A DNA stretch of 64,000 nt from assembly GCF_900110885.1 (NCBI RefSeq), contig NZ_FOFJ01000012.1:51834-115833 (forward strand), in the 5' to 3' direction. The position numbers and the translations under genes were made by a program. Numbering within the stretch: position 1 is the stretch's first letter; every line of letters begins with the position of its first letter. The notes beneath the pieces were generated by a model. The model searched no databases. It was not told where the DNA came from and was given only the letters and a program-made list of their open reading frames with translations. Shown piece by piece: positions 59,301 to 64,000 of the stretch. The stretch is from Azotobacter beijerinckii. Its GTDB lineage: Bacteria > Pseudomonadota > Gammaproteobacteria > Pseudomonadales > Pseudomonadaceae.

Positions 59301-60133
59301 ATGTGTTCCCTCCGGGGGCTGACCAAAGCTATATGCAATGGCTTCAAGCCGTTGCGCATTTTGATGGTGTCATCTGTGTTTCGAGGGCTGTTGCCGACGA
59401 TCTCTCCGCATGGCTGGTAGAGGAGGGTATTAGTCGTGCTGCTAACCAGAGATCTTTTGGGATTTTCTGGTCGCATCATGGTGCGGATTTTGCCTGCTCT
59501 GCACCTAGCTCAGGACTCCCTGACGACGCCGAATGGACGCTACAACAGCTAAGCTCCCGCCCGAGTTTTCTGATGGTGGGTACTATTGAACCCCGCAAGG
59601 GATATTTGCAAGCCATTCAGGCTTTCGGGGAGCTTTGGCGTAACGGGGAAGATATCAACCTAGTCATTGTTGGCCGAGAGGGCTGGAAACCCTTGCTAGA
59701 TGAAGCACGTCGCGATATTCCTGAAACAGTCGACTATCTAAAAAGTCATCCCGAGTTAAATAAGCGACTTTTTTGGCTCGAAGGAGTCAGTGATGAGTAT
59801 CTGGAGAAAGTCTACTCTACAAGTTCCTGCCTTATCGCCGCCTCTTATGGAGAGGGCTTCGGTCTCCCCCTGATCGAAGCGGCCCAGCACAAGCTACCCA
59901 TCATCGCTCGCGACATTCCGGTATTTCGCGAGGTGGCCGGCGAGCATGCTCATTACTTTAAAGGGCTGGCAGCGGAAGACCTAGCGGCAGCCATCGACGA
60001 CTGGCTGAGGCTGTATGAAGAGGGGCGACACCCGACGTCCGACAGCATGCCCTGGCTGACTTGGAAGGAAAGCGCGGAACGGCTCAAGCGTGTATTGCTT
60101 AACACTCGAGCCCCTGTCGAGAGAAGCGTGTGA
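56351..60133 (+). CDS. three-module GT4 glycosyltransferase, 1260 residues
   Basis: A very large cytosolic protein of three GT-B units. Unit 1 (about 1-405): RIVIDLQGAQTESRFRGIGR, YTGGADERKNLPRLIQAF, HEGFGLPALEAMACG. Unit 2 (about 425-820): FVSPLPPARTGIADYSSELL, then RTNSRGETSGAVLDCMNHAL, where the second Glu of EX7E is not present. Unit 3 (about 855-1260) is homologous to both units of the 799-residue enzyme (LLLDISATCRTDLKTGIERV, GEGFGLPLIEAAQHKLP). Its ATG overlaps the methyltransferase stop. WbdA-type polymerases have units 1 and 2 in this order; unit 3 looks like an added module. The middle is AT-richer than the ends. Confidence 0.87.
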   Translation: MRIVIDLQGAQTESRFRGIGRYSLSLAQAIARNRGEHEIILALSGLFPETIETIRAAFEGVLPQENIRVWYAPGPVREMEPDNISRREVAQFIREAFLVSLKPDVIHISSLFEGYGDDAVTSIGCFDTVTPVSVSLYDLIPLLNPDHYLKPNPSYGQYYLRKIEYIKKAAIYLAISEYSRQEGFEYLGVSESNLVNISTAIDSHFQSIHVDEGVARQIFNKFGLARPFILYTGGADERKNLPRLIQAFAALPANVRNKYQLLLAGKVSQGEHLSLLNQAKSAGLRPDELCFTGYVTEEELVQLYNLCELFVFPSWHEGFGLPALEAMACGAPVIGANTSSLPEVIDLDLALFDPLDVSSITAKMTQALEDEALRAVLRAHGLQQAKRFSWDVSARRAITAFESLAKVQQRQPVSSLPPGRKPRLAFVSPLPPARTGIADYSSELLPALAEYYDLELVVAQDQVDDPWVNQYGKVRDVNWLYANFGEVDRVLYQIGNSPFHQHMLSLMQEIPGVVVLHDFYLSGLMAWQELHAGMEHVWTKALYDAHGYGAVRERYRDTESAKLRYPVNLHVLQYAQGLIVHSEFSKKLSRLWYEDSFTADWEVIPHLRSPAGESDKARIRQELGIGQEDFVICSFGFLDSTKLNHRLLEAWLGSALAMDKRCRLIFVGENHGGNYGERLLQIICKSRVADRVKITGFVSSELFKSYLAVTDLAVQLRTNSRGETSGAVLDCMNHALPIIVNANGSMADLNNEAVWMLPDEFEDMALVEAIETLWRDPDRCADMAKRASNIILTQHAPVVCAKRYAEAIERFNQQALTAVPALVHRIAAVTDFKPSDVEIRQFAKAISTTLPLMRPAKRLLLDISATCRTDLKTGIERVARALLLVLLDAPPEGFRIEPVYLSDTGSGWKYRYARHYILDLLGCSQGGLDDEIVEPESGDVLLGLDLSGDILVQANHAGLFAEYRAQGVSIYFMVHDILPVRMSNVFPPGADQSYMQWLQAVAHFDGVICVSRAVADDLSAWLVEEGISRAANQRSFGIFWSHHGADFACSAPSSGLPDDAEWTLQQLSSRPSFLMVGTIEPRKGYLQAIQAFGELWRNGEDINLVIVGREGWKPLLDEARRDIPETVDYLKSHPELNKRLFWLEGVSDEYLEKVYSTSSCLIAASYGEGFGLPLIEAAQHKLPIIARDIPVFREVAGEHAHYFKGLAAEDLAAAIDDWLRLYEEGRHPTSDSMPWLTWKESAERLKRVLLNTRAPVERSV

Positions 60134-60238
60134 TTAGGGAAAAACTTCGATTTCGATAGCTGGGGGGACGTGCATACATCCGAAACCAGGAAAAGGAAGA
60201 CAAGCACTACGGCCAGCTAAAGTTTTGCCTGCAGTGAC

Positions 60239-60256
60239 AGCCGCCTTCAGGCGGCT
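60239..60256 (+). terminator. hairpin downstream of the 1260-residue glycosyltransferase
   Basis: A 7-bp stem AGCCGCC / GGCGGCT with loop TTCA, 105 bases after the stop. It is followed by GCCCCTTTGGGGA and CCTGG-TTTA-GCCAGG-like small stems, but no T-run. It may be a pause or processing site before the acyltransferase gene. Confidence 0.4.
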
Positions 60257-60353
60257 CAACTACTTGCCCCTTTGGGGACTAACAGAATAAAGCACCTGGT
60301 TTAGCCAGGGGATACTTATTCAGTATCGATGCCAGCATATTGCGAGGATATTA

Positions 60354-62930
60354 ATGATCCAAAAGCACTCTCGGTCTGTATTTAACCCTGTGTACTATCC
60401 TTATATAGATGGCTTGCGCGCACTTGCTGTGCTCGCAGTGTTCTTCTTTCACCTTGATAGTGCTTGGGTGTCAGGAGGTTTTGTTGGCGTTGATGTCTTC
60501 TTTGTTTTGTCTGGATTTATTGTGAGCGCCTCTATTGCAAGCTTCAGGGGGTATGGGTTTTTAGCATTTCTTGGTTATTTTTATGCTCGGCGTATCAAGC
60601 GAATTTTTCCTGTACTAATTGTTTGCTTACTGGTTACAGGGTATGTCTCTGCTTTGTTTGTTCCTGCTTCTTGGCTTAGTGGTGTGAATCAAGAAACAGG
60701 GTTGTATGCGTTCTTCGGTTTAAGTAATTTGCTATTGGCGCAGACCGGGCGTAACTATTTTGCTCCAACGGCAGAATTTAATCCTTATACTCATACTTGG
60801 TCTTTGGCTGTGGAGGAACAATTTTATCTGATTTTTCCGCTCTTGTTTCTCGCTTGGTTGGGTGGGCGGAGGGGCCGCTTGCTGTCTGTTGGCTTGTTTG
60901 GCATTGGCCTATTAGCCTCTGTAGTGTTCTCTGCTTGGCAGAGTCAAGCTAGCCCTATTCAAGCTTACTTCTTGAGCCCCGGTCGATTCTGGGAGTTGGC
61001 GGCTGGCGTATTGCTTTATCAGTTGATTAGCCTAAGACCTGCGGTGAAAGCATTTGGTTCGGCTGGATTGGAGCGTGTGCGTGCGCGTGAGTTGGTGGGT
61101 TTTGTATCGCTTTTGGTTCTACTCGCATCCTTCTTTTTTTCCACTCAGGAAGATTTTCCGATGCCGGGTGCGCTTATGGCTGTGCTTGGTACCCTCGGAA
61201 TTATTTTCAGCTTGCATAGCCATCCAGAGCTTGAGCGTATACATGGTATAATTGGCAGCAGGCCGCTAGTGCTTGTTGGTCGAATCTCTTATTCTCTCTA
61301 CCTCTGGCACTGGCCGGTGTTCGTTTTTTTCAGGTGGACCTGTGGGCTGGATACGCTATTACTGAAAATCCTCGCAGCTTCATTAGCATTCCTTCTGGCA
61401 ATTGCCTCGTACCGTTTCGTCGAGAGGCCTATTCGCCACTCAAGTGTTATTCAGAAAGTACCTCAGGTTGCAGTGATCGCCAGCGGCCTACTAATTATTG
61501 GTGGCTCTTGGTGGCTTTCCGTGCAAATCTCATCCAGTATGGAAAAGCTGTCTCTCAGCACCGTTAGCCATGATCAAGCAATTTGGTACCCACACGGGGA
61601 GGCAACAAGTCCAGGCTATCCGGGATGCACGGTTTATCCGCAAGCGACCAACGTAGGGGGAGGTATGTTGTTGACATTCGCGCCCCAGGACTGCCATGAG
61701 ACCCGGCCGCTCAACCCAGCAAGCATCTATGTTATTGGTGACTCTCATGCGTTGGCTTATGAGGGAATGTTTAAACAGTATGCTATTCATAATTCGATAA
61801 AAATTAATGCCTATAATAATGGAGGTTGTCCATTTCTCAGTCTACAGCCTATTCGTGACTTGGATAACCCAGATTGCCAGCGCTATGCTGAGGCAGCCTT
61901 GTACGATATACGGAAGCAAATTAAGTCAGGCGATGTACTATTCTTGGCATCGCTACGCTTGCCACGCTTCTCTGATCAGTGGGCTTATTTTGGTGATGAA
62001 ATAGTCAACACCATGATGTTTGGTCCGCACGCTGTTGCTGAGCGCAAGCGAGCCGAAATCGATGCTGTGAAGATTTTGAGCGAGTTTGCAGAAAAGGGTG
62101 TGCAGGTTGTTCTTGAAGCACCTAAGCCACTGTTCAAGGCTCCCCCATTTCGTTGTGCTGACTGGTTCAATCGCGGGAACCCGATATGTAGCCATGGTTT
62201 CAATATGCCTCGTGAACAACTCGAGGCACTTCGTAAACCAGTGCTGGACAGCTATGCCAATATTGCTCGTCAGGTTCCAGGGGTTAAAGTATGGGATCCG
62301 TTTCCGATTCTTTGTTCTAGCATGCAATGTCAGGCTTGGGAGGGTGGGTTTCCGCTATTTATGGATGGCGATCACTTGAGTGGGTATGGAAATAAAAAGC
62401 TTTTACCTTCCTTTGCTGAGTTTATGCATGACCTAGTAGGAGTCTACCCGGCAAAACTGGAAGATGGTTTTGATCTTAGTAAAGATGGAATGCCGGATTT
62501 TCTGAGTCGTGTTGAGGGAATATCCCATAAAGAAAGTTGGGGGCGCTGGTCAGATGCCAGTCTGTCTGATCAAGTTCAGTTTGAGTTTGTAGAAAGCCTT
62601 CCTGAGTCCTTCGAATTGGAGGTCCGCGCTCAGGCATACGGACCCAATATCGGTAAGCCAGTTCTCTTTGTTGTTGGAGGCTTAGGGAAAGAGGTGATTT
62701 TTTCCGAAAAACAATCTGTTGTCTATCTTTCGTATGAGAATATCAATCGAAGTAAGGCGATTCAGATCGTCCCGCCTGTGCCAACTAGCCCGCAGTCGCT
62801 GGGGGCTGGTGGTGATTCTCGGAAGCTGGGCATTGGTATTAGTTATATTAAGGTGCATGGAGCAAAAAGCGACGGATTACCCGATCGTTCTCTTGAGGCT
62901 GGTCATTCCACTGAAAATTCGGGGTCTTAG
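60354..62930 (+). CDS. OafA-like O-acyltransferase (AT3 + SGNH) with extra C-terminal domain
   Basis: An 858-residue inner-membrane enzyme. The acyltransferase-3 part at about residues 10-390 has ten or more helices, the R-X10-H motif in GLRALAVLAVFFFH, and YLWHWPVFVFF. The periplasmic SGNH esterase-like part at about 440-700 has block I YVIGDSHALAYEGM and block V DGDHLSGYGN. A further domain of about 130 residues follows. The family acetylates surface sugars of LPS and other glycans. The gene is clearly AT-richer than its neighbours, suggesting separate acquisition. Confidence 0.9.
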   Translation: MIQKHSRSVFNPVYYPYIDGLRALAVLAVFFFHLDSAWVSGGFVGVDVFFVLSGFIVSASIASFRGYGFLAFLGYFYARRIKRIFPVLIVCLLVTGYVSALFVPASWLSGVNQETGLYAFFGLSNLLLAQTGRNYFAPTAEFNPYTHTWSLAVEEQFYLIFPLLFLAWLGGRRGRLLSVGLFGIGLLASVVFSAWQSQASPIQAYFLSPGRFWELAAGVLLYQLISLRPAVKAFGSAGLERVRARELVGFVSLLVLLASFFFSTQEDFPMPGALMAVLGTLGIIFSLHSHPELERIHGIIGSRPLVLVGRISYSLYLWHWPVFVFFRWTCGLDTLLLKILAASLAFLLAIASYRFVERPIRHSSVIQKVPQVAVIASGLLIIGGSWWLSVQISSSMEKLSLSTVSHDQAIWYPHGEATSPGYPGCTVYPQATNVGGGMLLTFAPQDCHETRPLNPASIYVIGDSHALAYEGMFKQYAIHNSIKINAYNNGGCPFLSLQPIRDLDNPDCQRYAEAALYDIRKQIKSGDVLFLASLRLPRFSDQWAYFGDEIVNTMMFGPHAVAERKRAEIDAVKILSEFAEKGVQVVLEAPKPLFKAPPFRCADWFNRGNPICSHGFNMPREQLEALRKPVLDSYANIARQVPGVKVWDPFPILCSSMQCQAWEGGFPLFMDGDHLSGYGNKKLLPSFAEFMHDLVGVYPAKLEDGFDLSKDGMPDFLSRVEGISHKESWGRWSDASLSDQVQFEFVESLPESFELEVRAQAYGPNIGKPVLFVVGGLGKEVIFSEKQSVVYLSYENINRSKAIQIVPPVPTSPQSLGAGGDSRKLGIGISYIKVHGAKSDGLPDRSLEAGHSTENSGS

Positions 62931-63307
62931 GGGCTATCCATAAATAAACAAGGTAATTCTCCGGCTCGGCTAAGAGGCTCCTTGAGGTTTGATTGCGTGA
63001 TATGTATTGCTTGTAGTGTTTGTTTTTTTGGCTTTTTACAGGGATAGGGGCGATTGCAGAGGCTGAGTGCAGTACGGTTACTGGATTGAAGTAGGCGCTT
63101 CATGCTGCTTCGTCATTACTTCTGTCGCACCTTACCGAGATAGCCAGATGTTGCACTCAGCTTTTGCGGTCGCCAGGATTTTCTGTTTTACGATTCGGCA
63201 AACTACCAGCTCTGTTGGTTTTATAGCGATCATGAACGATACTAAGCAACTTGGGTCATGCAGGCTATGGCTGCATTTTTATCTGGAATTTTTGGGGATG
63301 TTGAGCA
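62931..63307. other. gap between acyltransferase and truncated gmd
   Basis: About 377 bases, AT-rich in the first half. No reading frame with a credible start or family resemblance is seen. GGGGAT about eight bases before the gmd ATG serves as Shine-Dalgarno. Confidence 0.5.
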
Positions 63308-63670
63308 ATGAACAAGGCCATCGTAACGGGTATCACTGGCCAGGACGGCGCCTACTTGGCACAACTGCTGCTTGAGAAGGGCTATACCGTTTACGGTGCC
63401 TACCGCCGCACCAGCTCGGTGAATTTCTGGCGCATCGAGGAGTTGGGGATCGAGCGTCATCCCAACCTGCATCTGGTCGAGTACGACCTGACCGATCTGT
63501 CCGCCAGCATTCGTCTGCTGCAGAGCACCGAGGCCACCGAGGTGTACAACCTGGCCGCGCAGAGCTTCGTGGGGGTGTCCTTCGAGCAGCCGCTGACCAC
63601 GGCGGAGATTACCGGCCTGGGTGCGGTGAACCTGCTGGAGGCGATCCGCATCGTCGTAAGTGATCCATGA
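63308..63670 (+). pseudogene. gmd: GDP-mannose 4,6-dehydratase, truncated by IS66-family insertion
   Basis: The first 116 residues of Gmd are intact: NADP motif [53 protein letters not shown] and [18 protein letters not shown]. After EAIRIV the frame enters the IS end and stops after VSDP at 63670. Full Gmd is about 325-370 residues, so the catalytic Tyr-Lys pair and the GDP-mannose binding half are lost. Gmd makes GDP-4-keto-6-deoxymannose for D-rhamnose, fucose or perosamine. The GC-rich, clean coding of the remnant suggests a recent break. Confidence 0.92.
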
Positions 63671-64000
63671 ACCCCGTCTGTTAACGGCCGAGCCGGTCTT
63701 TTACAGTGGCGCCGTCGGAGTGCAGTTCCACGGCAGCAGCGCCTCGTAGTCTTCGACGCTTTGCGCTGCCGGCAACCGCTCGAGGATGTGGCGCAGCCAG
63801 GCGTAGGGCTCCTGCCCGTTGGCCCTGGCGGTTTCCACCAGGCTGTAGAGCTGCGCGCTGGCCGTCGCGCCTTTGGGCGTGTCGCTGAACAGCCAGGCCT
63901 TGCGCCCGATGACGAACGGGCGAATAGCCCGTTCGGCACGGTTGTTGTCGATCGGCAGGTAGCCCGCCTCGGTATAGCGGATGAGCCGGCTCCAGTTGCT
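63656..64000 (-). mobile_element. IS66-family insertion sequence, one end (runs off window)
   Basis: The junction with gmd is at GTAAG (63656-63660), the usual terminal sequence of IS66 elements. A minus-strand TnpC transposase C-terminus follows. The other end, TnpA/TnpB and any target duplication (normally 8 bp) lie outside the window. Confidence 0.85.
63701..64000 (-). CDS. IS66-family transposase TnpC, C-terminal part
   Basis: The last 99 residues are in the window. They include [20 protein letters not shown], then [33 protein letters not shown] sequence reading [20 protein letters not shown], and [11 protein letters not shown] before the TAA. This is the highly conserved end of IS66 TnpC, with the catalytic Glu in [10 protein letters not shown]. 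The gene opposes gmd. Confidence 0.93.
   Translation of the reverse strand, partial: SNWSRLIRYTEAGYLPIDNNRAERAIRPFVIGRKAWLFSDTPKGATASAQLYSLVETARANGQEPYAWLRHILERLPAAQSVEDYEALLPWNCTPTAPL

Overview
The window is GC-rich chromosomal DNA from a gammaproteobacterium of the Pseudomonadaceae. The evidence is the pseudomonad gene order (gyrA-serC-pheA-hisC-tyrA/aroA-cmk-rpsA-ihfB-lapA, hexR-pgl-eda, scpAB, mupP-ubiG-mtaD-mtnA), the TyrA-AroA fusion, a long FadE and the PA2817-family protein beside tRNA-Gly/Glu genes. Pseudomonas and Azotobacter both fit, and the sequence alone does not decide between them.

Layout. 1-0.4 kb: end of a tRNA-Glu gene, two identical tRNA-Gly genes and a terminator. 0.4-15 kb: PA2817-family protein, FadE, an ABC-2 exporter, a CopRS-like two-component system, QueF, TrkH, a YdjA-like nitroreductase, a Cpx-like envelope-stress module with a candidate CpxR box, YciI, YciB and an RNase AM-type PHP protein. 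15-21 kb: YciO, ScpA, ScpB, then a sugar-catabolism block (glk, hexR, pgl, eda). In that block zwf is missing from its usual place, and only a 61-codon scrap resembling edd remains before glk. A HexR operator survives between hexR and pgl. 21-39.5 kb: housekeeping genes rluB, yciK, mupP, ubiG, mtaD, mtnA, gyrA, serC, pheA, hisC, tyrA-aroA, cmk, rpsA, ihfB and lapA.

39.5-64 kb is the accessory part: a surface-polysaccharide locus at the position after ihfB that carries O-antigen genes in pseudomonads. It opens with an RfaH-type antiterminator gene and an ops/JUMPstart element, followed by an IS630-family insertion. Next come a ManC-type bifunctional enzyme, a GT4 glycosyltransferase, a complete type I secretion system with no substrate gene in view, and an ABC-2 polysaccharide exporter (Wzm and a Wzt with a C-terminal carbohydrate-binding region). 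After these lie a two-module glycosyltransferase, a WbdD-like methyltransferase with a repeat-built coiled coil, a three-module glycosyltransferase of 1260 residues, an OafA-like acyltransferase, and a gmd cut short by an IS66-family element that runs off the window.

Read together, the locus looks like an ABC-transporter-dependent O-polysaccharide system of the E. coli O8/O9a type. Multi-domain GT4 enzymes would extend the chain, a methyltransferase with a coiled-coil ruler would cap it, and Wzt would recognise the cap. RfaH would drive the long operon. The IS elements suggest the locus is being rearranged or decaying. Bases become visibly AT-richer in the 1260-residue glycosyltransferase and in the acyltransferase, which suggests horizontal acquisition.
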